Origin: Tianweitania aestuarii
Lineage (GTDB): Bacteria > Pseudomonadota > Alphaproteobacteria > Rhizobiales > Rhizobiaceae
Length of the DNA: 64,000 nucleotides
NCBI RefSeq assembly: GCF_018457165.1
Contig: NZ_JAFMNX010000002.1
Location: 682,001-746,000, forward strand
Direction: 5' to 3'
Below are positions 16,835 to 25,551 of the stretch, in pieces. A program made the position numbers and the translations under genes. Every line of letters starts with the position of its first letter. The stretch's first letter is position 1. A model generated the notes under the pieces. It saw only the letters and a program-made list of their open reading frames with translations. It was not told the origin of the DNA and ran no database searches.

Positions 16835-19228
16835 TCACGCGGATTTCGGAAGGGTGGTGCCGGAGAGATCGGCGAGGAAGTTTCTCGCGATCGTTTCCCA
16901 GGAATAAAGCGCTTCCACCTGTTTTCGCGCGGCGGTGACCATCCGGTCGAGCTCGCCCGGTGCGGTGTTCACGAACTCGCTCAGCCCGCCATGCAGGCCG
17001 TTCTCTCCGATCAGCCCGAAATGCTCGCCGCTTTCAAAGCGCAAACCGCGTGCGCCGAAGGCGGTGGACAGAACCGGAATGCCGGAAGCGAAGTAATCCA
17101 GCATTTTGAGGTTGGTGCCCGAGCCCGAGCGCATGGGATTGAGCGCGACATGGGCAGCGGCAAGCAGGTCGTTGCGGGTGGCGTTGTCGACCTGACCGAG
17201 CAGGTGGACATTGGAAGGAGTAGCCCGATCCCCAAAAGGCAGACACACGCTGCCGAGGATAACAAAGCGAACGCTCGGCAGTGTTTCGGCGACAGCGATG
17301 ATCTCTTCCAGCGCTTCAATGTTCGGCTGGTGCCAGCTTCCAATGAAAAGCGCGGTGGTTTGCCCGGCCAAGCCGGTGCGCGCTTGCAGATCACGCCGGG
17401 TGGCCGGTGCGGTGAACGGCACGTCATCGAGCGCAACGCCGTTCGGCACTTCGTGCAGATGAGCGCGGGTTGGGCCGTAGATCTCGCCCAGCCGCGTCAG
17501 ATCGCGCGCGGTACATGCAAAGACATGCGAAGCGAGACGCCAGGCCTTGCCTTCTGCGGCTTGCACGGCATCCAGCAGGCGCTGGCCTGCGGGATGATCC
17601 GCAAGCATGGCGCGCTTGAGGTCGGCCTCGACATTGTGCGCTTCGAACCAGAGCGGCTTGGTGTTCAGCGCCTGTTTCAGAGGTTCAACGAGATAGGGAT
17701 GGCTGGCGATACCCGCCACGCTCGTGGCGCAGGAGGCGGCGAGCGCGGCCATGAAATCCGGCGTCAGGCGCGATGCCAGTGCGGCAGCAATATCGCCGAC
17801 GGGCTGGTTGCCGACGGTTTGCGACAAAAGCTGCTCGGCCCGCAGATGCGCCGCCGACTTGGCGATCCGGATCTCGACCACGCCCGGCGCGATCTCACGC
17901 GGCGGTTCCGGCTGGTCATCCAGCGAAACGATGTCGATATCGTAGCTGTCGGCGAGATGCTTGTAGAGGTGAAAAATGCGCGACTGCCCGCCGCCCATGG
18001 GCGGATAAACGGGAAACGTGTTGGCGAGCGTGAGCTTGGGGCGGCGCTGGCGAAGCACTGCGGCAGCACGGGTCGGCCGCTGCATCAGGCCTTCGAATAC
18101 GGAGGCCCAGGTGACGCCTTCAACGCCAGCGCGCGCCGTTTCGCCCATGCGCTGCGCTTCATCCCGATGTGCGGCAAGATAGGCCAGCCGTTCGCCGAGC
18201 GCCTCGGCCGTGCTTGCGGTGATGAAGCCGGTTTCGCCGTTGCGCACGAACTCCGTTGGGCCGCCGGAATCCCGAACCGTCACCACCGGCTTGCCGCTGC
18301 GCATGGCTTCAACCGTGATCAGGCCGTAATCCTCGTCGCGGGGCACGAAGGGCACGGCGAGCGCATCGGCATAAAGGCCGGGCATCTGGTCATCCGGCAC
18401 GAAGCCGAGAAAGCGGATACGCGGATCGTGTTGCGCCAGATTTTTCAGGCGCTTTTCGTCGGGGCCGGAGCCGGCGATGAGCAGCGGGAGATCGGCATCA
18501 ACGAAGCGCATGGCCTCGATAAGGAGATCGACGCGCTTGGGTGCATCGAGCCGGCTCGAGGTGAAGAGGTAATCCTGCGCGCCGCAGCGATAATCCGCGC
18601 GATGCGGCGGCGGATGCAGGACGCTGACATCGGCGCCGAGCGGGAAATATCCCCGGCGATCGGCAACCGTTCTGGAGATCGCGGCATGATGCTGGATGCG
18701 CGCCTGCGACAGGCCGATGCCATCGAGAAAGTGCAGGATCTCGCGCGCGAATGGGCCGGGAAAGGCGAAGACGCTTTCGGCGACGTCGCTTTGACGCAGC
18801 GCTTTGTAGCGTTCGAAGAACTCCGGCAGGACCTGATCATGCGCGCCGTGATCGCCCGCCATGTCGCGCATCCAGGCGACCAACATGCGGGCGCGGGCCG
18901 AGGTGATCGTGTCGGCCGAAGCGCCGTTGTAGGTGTCGTACAAACCGCGCAGGCGGTGCAGCATGTAGCAGACATGGTTGGGATGCTTGACCATCCAGGC
19001 CGGGTACTTGCCGGATATGACGCAGTCATAGGCGCTGAGATCGAGCTCAGAGAAAGCCTTGTAGGAGGAAACGAGGCCGTCGAGCGTGTCTTCCGGCGAA
19101 ACCACAGCGACGATGTCGCAAGTATGCGGCGTGTTCTGCTCGATATGACCTTGCAGCCCCCACCACAGGTTTTCTGCCCCGCCGATGGCGAAGGGAATGG
19201 GGTGCGGGATGATGATTGCGATCTTCAT
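16835..19228 (-). CDS. Double-domain glycosyltransferase (GT4-GT4 fusion)
   Basis: This is a 797-residue cytosolic protein made of two complete GT-B glycosyltransferases. Domain 1 is residues 1-385: MKIAIIIPHPIPFAIGGAEN, donor-site TSSRLDAPKRVD, and an EX7E motif with Glu299 and Glu307 in EDYGLITVE. Domain 2 begins near residue 397 (LTLANTFPVYPPMGGGQSR) and has FIGSWHQPNIEALEEI and RSGSGTNLKMLDYFASGIPV. The ATG chosen starts the typical N-terminal strand; 34 extra in-frame residues upstream look non-coding. Two-domain enzymes of this type make two successive linkages in ABC-dependent O-antigens. Domain 1 resembles the neighbouring 358-residue glycosyltransferase, so the pair likely arose by duplication. 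Confidence 0.9.
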   Translation of the reverse strand: MKIAIIIPHPIPFAIGGAENLWWGLQGHIEQNTPHTCDIVAVVSPEDTLDGLVSSYKAFSELDLSAYDCVISGKYPAWMVKHPNHVCYMLHRLRGLYDTYNGASADTITSARARMLVAWMRDMAGDHGAHDQVLPEFFERYKALRQSDVAESVFAFPGPFAREILHFLDGIGLSQARIQHHAAISRTVADRRGYFPLGADVSVLHPPPHRADYRCGAQDYLFTSSRLDAPKRVDLLIEAMRFVDADLPLLIAGSGPDEKRLKNLAQHDPRIRFLGFVPDDQMPGLYADALAVPFVPRDEDYGLITVEAMRSGKPVVTVRDSGGPTEFVRNGETGFITASTAEALGERLAYLAAHRDEAQRMGETARAGVEGVTWASVFEGLMQRPTRAAAVLRQRRPKLTLANTFPVYPPMGGGQSRIFHLYKHLADSYDIDIVSLDDQPEPPREIAPGVVEIRIAKSAAHLRAEQLLSQTVGNQPVGDIAAALASRLTPDFMAALAASCATSVAGIASHPYLVEPLKQALNTKPLWFEAHNVEADLKRAMLADHPAGQRLLDAVQAAEGKAWRLASHVFACTARDLTRLGEIYGPTRAHLHEVPNGVALDDVPFTAPATRRDLQARTGLAGQTTALFIGSWHQPNIEALEEIIAVAETLPSVRFVILGSVCLPFGDRATPSNVHLLGQVDNATRNDLLAAAHVALNPMRSGSGTNLKMLDYFASGIPVLSTAFGARGLRFESGEHFGLIGENGLHGGLSEFVNTAPGELDRMVTAARKQVEALYSWETIARNFLADLSGTTLPKSA

Positions 19229-19238
19229 GGTGCGATCT

Positions 19239-20315
19239 TCATGCAGCACGCGCCGACGTGCCGGTTCGGCCGAGCGCGCCGTCGAGAAGAGCGTCCACCA
19301 CCGGCTGCCAACCGATCTGCATGTCGCCATAGCGCGCCCGCCCCGCCTGCCCCATCGCAGCGGCTTTGGCGGGATGATCGACGATCTGCACCAGCGCTTC
19401 GGCGACCGCTTGCGGGGTCGGCGCTGAGATCAGACCGGTTTCGCCATCCACCACGAATTCGAGTGGGCCGCCGGAATCTGTGCAGGTGATGACCGGCTTG
19501 CCCGACAGCATCGCTTCCAGCGTGACATAGCCGTAGTCTTCATCGAGCGGACCGAAGAACACCGCGGAGGCATGCGCATAAAGCGCGATCATCTCGGGGC
19601 GCGAGATCTCGCCGAGAAAGCGCACGCGGTCGGTGACGCCGAGTTCGCCGGCGAGATCTTCGAGAAAGGCACGACGCCCGCCGGTGCCGCCGAAGATGAC
19701 CTGCACGGGACGCGGACAGGCCGCAACGGCCCGCAGCAGCAGGTCCTGACGCTTCAGGATTTCCAGCCGGCTCGGCGCGAAGATGTAGGGCATGGCTTCG
19801 GCGCAATGGAAGGCGTCGGCGTTTGCCGGCGGATGGTAGAGCGCCCTTGAGGCGATACCGTTATAGTGCTGCAGCCGCTGCGACACGCGCTCGGCGATGG
19901 TGAAGACCGCCTTGGCGCTACCGAGGCTCTTGTTGTCGGCCTCGATGATCTCGGTGCGCAGCGCATCGGTTTCGGCGTGCCCCTTCGCCCAGCCATAGGG
20001 CGTGTCATAGAGGTCATAGGCGGGGCGATGCTGATGCAGGAGCCACAGCGCCTTGTGGGGGTGCTCGATTAGGTAAGCGGGGAATTTGAGGCAGATCAGG
20101 GCGTCGATCTGGCCGCCATGGTAGCGCGAGAAATCGACCGACCCGGCCTGGCGCATCGCCTCATGCGCGGCGGTAGGCGGTTCGAAGTGGAACGGGATGC
20201 GGATGCCGTGCAGGCTGTGGCCGGCACGGCGAAAGGCGTCCTCCAAACCGGCCGCAAGGAACTCCGCGCCGCCGAAAATGCCCGGCGTGTAAACGGTGGC
20301 AACGCCGACGCGCAT
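19239..20315 (-). CDS. Family 4 glycosyltransferase, paralogue of the fusion's first domain
   Basis: This is a 358-residue GT-B glycosyltransferase. The N-terminus is MRVGVATVYTPGIFGGAEFL, and the donor domain carries FAPSRLEILKRQDLL and DEDYGYVTLEAMLSGKPVIT (EX7E type). It shares with domain 1 of the next gene the unusual pattern KFPAYLIEHP... LLHQHRPAYDLY (there KYPAWMVKHP ... MLHRLRGLYDTY). Its ATG shares a base with the stop of the methyltransferase gene (TGATG), so it is translated in tandem with it. The next gene starts ten bases on. It probably adds a sugar to the same polysaccharide; donor unknown. Confidence 0.9.
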   Translation of the reverse strand: MRVGVATVYTPGIFGGAEFLAAGLEDAFRRAGHSLHGIRIPFHFEPPTAAHEAMRQAGSVDFSRYHGGQIDALICLKFPAYLIEHPHKALWLLHQHRPAYDLYDTPYGWAKGHAETDALRTEIIEADNKSLGSAKAVFTIAERVSQRLQHYNGIASRALYHPPANADAFHCAEAMPYIFAPSRLEILKRQDLLLRAVAACPRPVQVIFGGTGGRRAFLEDLAGELGVTDRVRFLGEISRPEMIALYAHASAVFFGPLDEDYGYVTLEAMLSGKPVITCTDSGGPLEFVVDGETGLISAPTPQAVAEALVQIVDHPAKAAAMGQAGRARYGDMQIGWQPVVDALLDGALGRTGTSARAA

Positions 20316-21796
20316 CAGGAAGCGGCGTCCAGACGCGGCTTGCGGGCGTAAACGGCGTAATCGGCCGGCTGGCGGAACCAATCGTTGAGCTCAACAGGTG
20401 CGAAGCCGCTTTCGGGCTGGTCGAGCTGGCAGTCTTCATCACGCCGGATGATGCGGACATCGCTGAAGCCGCGCGTTTCGGCGATGAAACGAAGGAAGTC
20501 GGGCGGCAGCGGCTTGTTGTGGGTCGGGTCGTAATGAAAGGTGCAGGCGCCGACCACGAGATTTTCCGGGTTGGGCGTTTCAAACAGAACAAAGCCTTCG
20601 GGCGCCAGCGCGGCGTAAGCAGCGTCGAACAGCGCAACGAGATCTTGAAAGGCGAGATGCTCCACGATGTGGAAGCCGGTGACGGCGGCGAGGCTGCCCT
20701 CCTCCAGGCCACGCAGATAAGCGATGGCGTCACCTTCCTGCGCGTCGAGCCCGCGTCCCCTCGCTTCCGCTGCCATGGCGCCGTTGAGGTCGATGCCGCG
20801 GGCAGCGACATTGGCGTCGCGCAACAAAGCCAGCCACTCGCCACGCCCGCAGCCGATGTCGAGAACGGTGCCGCCGGCGGCAACAGGCGGCGTTTCGCAG
20901 GTGAGACCGAGATACCGGCGCAGGCGCTGGCTGATCAGCTCCGTGGAACCGCGAAAGCGGTTCTCGAAGGCGATATAGAGGCTGTCGAGTGAAGCATCTT
21001 CGGCGGCTTGCAGCGCCGGAGTTTGCGTTGCCGCTTCGGGCAAAGCGCTGCGGGCTTGGTCGATAAAGGCGGTGAGCTGGCGCTGTTGTTCCATGAGTTG
21101 CCGGCGCGCCGAGGTGAGTTCGGACAGGGCGTTGTCGCGGCTGTCGATCACCTCTTGTGCCAGCGCATGGGCCTGATCGGCCGCTTGCTCGGCTTCGATG
21201 ACGCGTTGTTCCAGCTTCTGCAGGGAACGGCGCACGCTGGATAAGGACGCGTTGACGGCGGTGACGACCTCGCGCTGGCGCCGATCGCTTGAAGCGATGC
21301 GCTTTTGCAGGCGGCGCTGGCCGTGCGGCAAAGCGAGATAGGGTTTGAGGCGGAAGAGAATGCCGCCGACGACCGGCAGTCGTTTCGCCCAACCAAAGCG
21401 GGAACGGCCATCGAGATCGGCGATCTCCACGCCGCGCGCTTGTCCTTCCGGTGAAGCGCGCAGGGAGCGCAGGATATCGGCTGGGCCGGTATGACCTTCG
21501 CGCAGAACGGGCAGATAATGGCTGAGGCCGGATTCATCGATGTCGCGCCCAAGCACGGCGCGATACGCGGCATGAAGAAAGGCGAGTTCATCCATGCCTT
21601 CGAATTCCGCCAGCGCGAACTGCCTGCGCTCGCTGGGAAAGCTTTCGTCGCCTTCATGCAGGCTCTCGACCCGCACGACGCTAAGCGCACGGCGATCGGC
21701 CTGTGCGGGCGATGGTGCGATCGTTCCAAGCTCGGCACGGATGCTCGCCAGGATTGCATCGATGTCACGCTGAGGGTCAGCCAGGGCTTCGCTCAT
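20315..21796 (-). CDS. WbdD-like methyltransferase with DUF4214-like N-terminus and coiled coil
   Basis: This is a 493-residue three-part protein. Residues about 70-125 (FLHAAYRAVLGRDIDESGLS, then ILRSLRASPEG) match DUF4214-type modules. Residues about 165-250 are heptad-rich and likely a coiled coil. Residues 270-480 form a class I SAM methyltransferase with motif I VLDIGCGRGEW at 311-321 and FHIVEHL followed by FVLFETPNPENL. In ABC-exported O-antigens, coiled-coil methyltransferases such as WbdD cap the non-reducing end and act as a length ruler. Here no kinase domain is present. It heads the minus-strand run of two glycosyltransferase genes and the acyltransferase gene. The ruler role is inferred from architecture and from the Wzt tail. 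Confidence 0.87.
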   Translation of the reverse strand: MSEALADPQRDIDAILASIRAELGTIAPSPAQADRRALSVVRVESLHEGDESFPSERRQFALAEFEGMDELAFLHAAYRAVLGRDIDESGLSHYLPVLREGHTGPADILRSLRASPEGQARGVEIADLDGRSRFGWAKRLPVVGGILFRLKPYLALPHGQRRLQKRIASSDRRQREVVTAVNASLSSVRRSLQKLEQRVIEAEQAADQAHALAQEVIDSRDNALSELTSARRQLMEQQRQLTAFIDQARSALPEAATQTPALQAAEDASLDSLYIAFENRFRGSTELISQRLRRYLGLTCETPPVAAGGTVLDIGCGRGEWLALLRDANVAARGIDLNGAMAAEARGRGLDAQEGDAIAYLRGLEEGSLAAVTGFHIVEHLAFQDLVALFDAAYAALAPEGFVLFETPNPENLVVGACTFHYDPTHNKPLPPDFLRFIAETRGFSDVRIIRRDEDCQLDQPESGFAPVELNDWFRQPADYAVYARKPRLDAAS

Positions 21797-21868
21797 CCGC
21801 CGAAATGCTTTCTTCTTTGATCCAAAAATGCATTGGCGGCTTAGCGCGAGTTGAAACGAAACGCAACC

Positions 21869-23047
21869 CTAGGTAGATAATTCCACAACCTGTAGTGCGG
21901 CTTCGATCGCCGCGCCGGGAGACGTGTCGAAGCCCAGTCTTTGCAGGCTTCCGCCCAGTGCCGACAGCGCCGCGATCGCGTGCAGAGGGTGCGCGGCTGG
22001 ACCCATGTGAGCGACGCGAATGGCCTTGCCGGTTGTAGGCCCTCGCCCGCCGGATACGAGAAGGCCATAACGGGCCCGCAGATCCCCGAGAAGCTCGGCC
22101 TCACTGACGCCTTCGGGCAAACGCACGACGGTGGTCGTGGGCGACGCGATGGCGTCGCTTGCCGCCCAGATCGACAGACTGAGCGCAGCAATGCCGACAC
22201 GAAATGTGCGCGCGGTCAGATCATGGCGCGCCCACACGGCTTGCGGTCTTTCTGCAAGGTAAAGATCGAGCGCGGCATCGAGGGCGTTGATGTCGGCGAT
22301 GGAGGTCGTGAAGGGAAAGCGCCTGCCGCCCAGGCCTGCGTCCTCCCAATCGAGGATGCTGAGCACCGATCCGCGTGGCGCGGTGGGATTGGCTTTCATC
22401 TTCGCCCAGGCGCGCGTGCTGACACCGAGCAGCGTGAGGGCCGGCGGAGCGCCGAGGCATTTGGCGGGTCCGGTGACATAGATTGCAGCCTGGCAGTCTT
22501 CGGGATGCGTGTTCATGCCGCCGAAAGAGGACACGGCATCCACGATCAACAACGCACCATGATCCGCCACCACCGCCCCGATCTCGTTGATCGGATTGAT
22601 CGTGCCGCATGGCGTTTCATGGTGGCAAACCGACACGACGGCGGTTTGGGGATAACGCTTCAGAAGATCGCTCACCGCGTGGGAATCGATCGCCTGGTTA
22701 TCCGGGACTTCGAGATCGACGACCTGGGTGCCGTAACGCCGCGCCCACACGCCGAAGCCCCGGCCGTACGGCCCGGAAACGAGGTTCAACACAGTGTCGT
22801 CGGATGCGATCAGCGATGCTGCGGCCGCTTCCAACCCCAGCACGGGCTCACCCTGCAAAATGAGCGGTTTGGTGGAAAGTTGCATTGCCGATTGCAACCT
22901 TTCGACGACGAACTCGTACTTAGCCGAGTATGGCAGGTCGTCATCATAAGGCACCTGCCGTGACAGTGCATGCAGCACTTCAGGATAGACCGGCACCGGT
23001 CCAGGGGTGAGACTGAGCACAGGGGGTTTATCGTGAGGATAACGCAT
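21869..23047 (-). CDS. ppaT: Pyridoxamine-pyruvate aminotransferase
   Basis: This class V (fold I) aminotransferase has 392 residues. Unlike most aminotransferases it uses free pyridoxamine and pyruvate to give pyridoxal and L-alanine, without bound PLP as cofactor, in vitamin B6 degradation. The sequence follows the Mesorhizobium loti enzyme closely as I remember it: LTPGPVPVYPEVL near the N-terminus, LQGEPVLGLEAAAASLI with Glu67, SGPYGRGFG with Tyr94, LIVDAVSSFGGM with Asp170, and Lys196 in VTGPAKCLGAPP. Arg residues in GGRGPTTGKAIRVAHMGP are also kept. Other B6-degradation genes are not nearby, so the gene appears isolated. A general alanine-glyoxylate aminotransferase is the alternative, but the fit to the pyridoxamine enzyme is strong. 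Confidence 0.82.
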   Translation of the reverse strand: MRYPHDKPPVLSLTPGPVPVYPEVLHALSRQVPYDDDLPYSAKYEFVVERLQSAMQLSTKPLILQGEPVLGLEAAAASLIASDDTVLNLVSGPYGRGFGVWARRYGTQVVDLEVPDNQAIDSHAVSDLLKRYPQTAVVSVCHHETPCGTINPINEIGAVVADHGALLIVDAVSSFGGMNTHPEDCQAAIYVTGPAKCLGAPPALTLLGVSTRAWAKMKANPTAPRGSVLSILDWEDAGLGGRRFPFTTSIADINALDAALDLYLAERPQAVWARHDLTARTFRVGIAALSLSIWAASDAIASPTTTVVRLPEGVSEAELLGDLRARYGLLVSGGRGPTTGKAIRVAHMGPAAHPLHAIAALSALGGSLQRLGFDTSPGAAIEAALQVVELST

Positions 23048-23227
23048 GCGCCGATCCTTGGAAGCTACTCAAACACGATGTAAGATTTAAGCCTCTTTGC
23101 GAAGTTCCCGTTCCAAGGCAAAGGCTCGCTGCCCAGGCGGTTGAAACCATCGCATCAATATCATTCTTTGACGAACCTAGAAACGGTCGGCGCCCTTTCA
23201 AACAGCTGACATGATCTTATAGTGACA

Positions 23228-24019
23228 ATGACCGTTCTGAACACGAAGCGAACCGTACACACCTGGCCGCAGATCATTCTGTTTACGGTTCTTGGCACGC
23301 TGCTCTGCATCGCGCTGGCCTTTATCATCGACTGCTTCTCGTTCGAACATTGGCGCTTCCAGTGGGGCTCCGATCCCCAGAACAACATCATCATTCCGGG
23401 CCTCATCGCCCCGCCTATCTTTTTCTTCCTGCTGAGCCGGATGCGCGAGCTGGCGATCGCGCATCGGCAGCTGCAACTCCTGGCTTCCACCGACAGCCTG
23501 ACCGACTGTCTGACGCGGCGCGCCTTTACGACATTGGTTGATGCCTACCTCGAACAAGTCAGCCTGGAGGAGAAGCAGCGCGGCGGTGCCCTGCTCGTGA
23601 TCGACGTCGACTACTTCAAGGTCATCAATGACGAGTTCGGGCATGACGAAGGCGACCAGGCGCTGCGGATGATCGCCAACAGCATCAAGTCATCGCTGCG
23701 CGAGATCGACCTGGTCGGCCGCATTGGCGGTGAAGAGTTTTCCGTGTTCTTGCCTGGCGCGGCTCCCGAGGCGGCGCAATCGGTGGCGGAACGCATCCGC
23801 CAGAGCGTGGCTCAAAGCTTGTTTGCACCCTTGGGAAAACCAATCCGCATGTCGGTCAGCGTTGGCGGAGCCACGTTCGAGCCGCCGTCGCGCTTTACGC
23901 AGCTTTATCGCGAAGCGGATCAACAGCTTTACCGGGCAAAGCGTACGGGCCGGAACCGGGTTCTGTTCAAGGCTTCCGGCACCGGCACGATCGCACTGCC
24001 GACCACGGCGCTACACTGA
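23228..24019 (+). CDS. Membrane diguanylate cyclase (GGDEF)
   Basis: This 263-residue inner-membrane protein would make cyclic di-GMP from GTP. There are two membrane helices, at about residues 15-38 and 52-71, with a short periplasmic loop. The GGDEF domain spans about 85-255. Its active-site motif is GGEEF at 167-171. An inhibitory I-site, Arg158-x-x-Asp161, lies exactly five residues before it, so product feedback is expected. No other sensor domain is visible. A GTG six bases upstream is an alternative start. The gene stands alone between ppaT and the MaoC gene. Confidence 0.9.
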   Translation: MTVLNTKRTVHTWPQIILFTVLGTLLCIALAFIIDCFSFEHWRFQWGSDPQNNIIIPGLIAPPIFFFLLSRMRELAIAHRQLQLLASTDSLTDCLTRRAFTTLVDAYLEQVSLEEKQRGGALLVIDVDYFKVINDEFGHDEGDQALRMIANSIKSSLREIDLVGRIGGEEFSVFLPGAAPEAAQSVAERIRQSVAQSLFAPLGKPIRMSVSVGGATFEPPSRFTQLYREADQQLYRAKRTGRNRVLFKASGTGTIALPTTALH

Positions 24020-24105
24020 GCGTATACCGGCACCGGCGCATGATGCTGCGGCGTTTGAAGCGTGCTAGGCTGGTGTCCAGTTTTTCAGACCGGACTTTTT
24101 AGCGC

Positions 24106-24567
24106 ATGCATATCAAGTACCAGGACTTGCCGGCCTTGGCTGGCCAGGAAATTGGCGTCAGCGAGTGGGTGCTGATCGACCAGGAGCGCGTCGATCGCTT
24201 CGCCGAAGCAACGGGCGACTTCCAGTGGATCCATGTCGATGTGGAGCGCGCGACACGCGAGCGCGGCGGCACGGTTGCGCATGGCTATCTCACCCTGTCG
24301 CTCGTGCCGGGTCTGATCGAAAAGCTTCTGACCTACGAGGATGTCAGCCACACCATCAATTATGGGGCCGATCGCCTGCGCTTCACCGCGCCCGTCCCGG
24401 TTGGCAAGCGGGTGCGCATTCGCAAGGTGATCAAAACCGTCGAACCCCGCGCAGGCGGCCTGCAATATCTGGCCGAGATCACCGTCGAGATCGAGGACGA
24501 GGAAAAGCCCGCCCTTGTGATGGCCATGCGGATGCTCGTTTTCCCCGCTGAGGCAGACGCGGCTTAA
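24106..24567 (+). CDS. MaoC-family (R)-specific enoyl-CoA hydratase/dehydratase
   Basis: This is a 153-residue single hot-dog domain protein. The motif FAEATGDFQWIHVD at about residues 34-47 holds the catalytic Asp and His of the MaoC/PhaJ hydratase family, and RGGTVAHGYLTLSL and INYGADRLRFTAPV are the usual following blocks. Such enzymes hydrate trans-2-enoyl-CoA to (R)-3-hydroxyacyl-CoA. It is near thiolase and acyl-CoA dehydrogenase genes, which fits a CoA-thioester catabolic role. The stop overlaps the stop of the convergent nitronate monooxygenase gene by four bases (TTAA). Confidence 0.92.
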   Translation: MHIKYQDLPALAGQEIGVSEWVLIDQERVDRFAEATGDFQWIHVDVERATRERGGTVAHGYLTLSLVPGLIEKLLTYEDVSHTINYGADRLRFTAPVPVGKRVRIRKVIKTVEPRAGGLQYLAEITVEIEDEEKPALVMAMRMLVFPAEADAA

Positions 24568-25538
24568 GACAGCGCGATCTGTTCCACGATCGGTGCCGTC
24601 GAAACGAATGGATCGAGCGCGGCATCGTTGATCGCGTCGCGATATTCCGCAATCAAGCGCCGCACGAGCTCGGCGGCTGCCGGAACATCATTGATCGCGC
24701 CCGTGCCCTGCCCGGCCGACCAGACGTTTTTCCAGGCGCGCGCTTCGTTTTCCATGTCCAGCGTGCCGTGCTGAACGAGATTGTCGGGATCAAGCCCGGC
24801 AGCCACGATGCTCGGGCGCAGGAAGTTGGCGTTCACGCCTGAGATGGCCGGTGTGTAGAGAATGTCGGCGGCGTTGGCCGCAACCAGCATCGCCTTCTGC
24901 TCTTCCGACACCAGCGCTTCCTTCGTGGCAATGAAGCGCGTGCCGAGATAGGCCATGTCAGCGCCCATGACGCGCGCAGCCGCAATCTGGCGCCCATCGG
25001 ACATGGCGCCCGACAAAACGATCGTGCCGGAAAAGATGCTGCGGATTTCGGAAATCAGCGCGAAGGGGCTGATGGAGCCGGCATGTCCGCCTGCACCCGC
25101 AGCCACGGCGATGATGCCGTCCACACCCGCTTCGGCAGCCTTTTCGGCATGGCGGCGGTTGATCACATCGTGAAAAACGAGACCGCCATAGGAATGCACG
25201 GCATCCACCACGTCGCGCACGGCACCAAGCGAGGTAATCACCAGCGGCACCTTCTTCTGCACGGTGATCTTGAGGTCGGCTTCGAGACGCGGATTGGTCT
25301 TGTGAACGATCAGGTTGACGCCAAACGGGGCGGCGGAGGAGGTTTCGCCAAGGCGCCGCTGGATTTCGTCCAGCCACTCCGCATAGCCTTCGCTGCTGCG
25401 CTGGTTGAGGGCCGGAAAGGTGCCGATCATGCCGGCGCGGCAGGTTTCCACCACGAGGTCGGGGCCGGACGCCAGGAACATGGGAGCCGCAATCGCCGGG
25501 ATCTGCAGCCGGCCTTCGAAACTCTGCGGAATGCCCAT
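24564..25538 (-). CDS. Nitronate monooxygenase family FMN enzyme
   Basis: This is a 324-residue TIM-barrel flavoenzyme of the 2-nitropropane dioxygenase/nitronate monooxygenase family. The start at MGIPQSFEGRLQIPAIAAPMF gives the normal first strand (PAIAAPMFLAS) without an N-terminal tail. The FMN phosphate region IAVAAGAGGHAGSISPF and the later block GADMAYLGTRFIATKEA are clear. Family members oxidise propionate-3-nitronate and other nitroalkanes. In CoA gene clusters they may have other substrates, so the real one is uncertain. It lies thirteen bases after the TetR gene on the same strand, so it is probably in the TetR operon. Confidence 0.88.
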   Translation of the reverse strand: MGIPQSFEGRLQIPAIAAPMFLASGPDLVVETCRAGMIGTFPALNQRSSEGYAEWLDEIQRRLGETSSAAPFGVNLIVHKTNPRLEADLKITVQKKVPLVITSLGAVRDVVDAVHSYGGLVFHDVINRRHAEKAAEAGVDGIIAVAAGAGGHAGSISPFALISEIRSIFSGTIVLSGAMSDGRQIAAARVMGADMAYLGTRFIATKEALVSEEQKAMLVAANAADILYTPAISGVNANFLRPSIVAAGLDPDNLVQHGTLDMENEARAWKNVWSAGQGTGAINDVPAAAELVRRLIAEYRDAINDAALDPFVSTAPIVEQIALS

Positions 25539-25551
25539 CAATCGAACTCCC

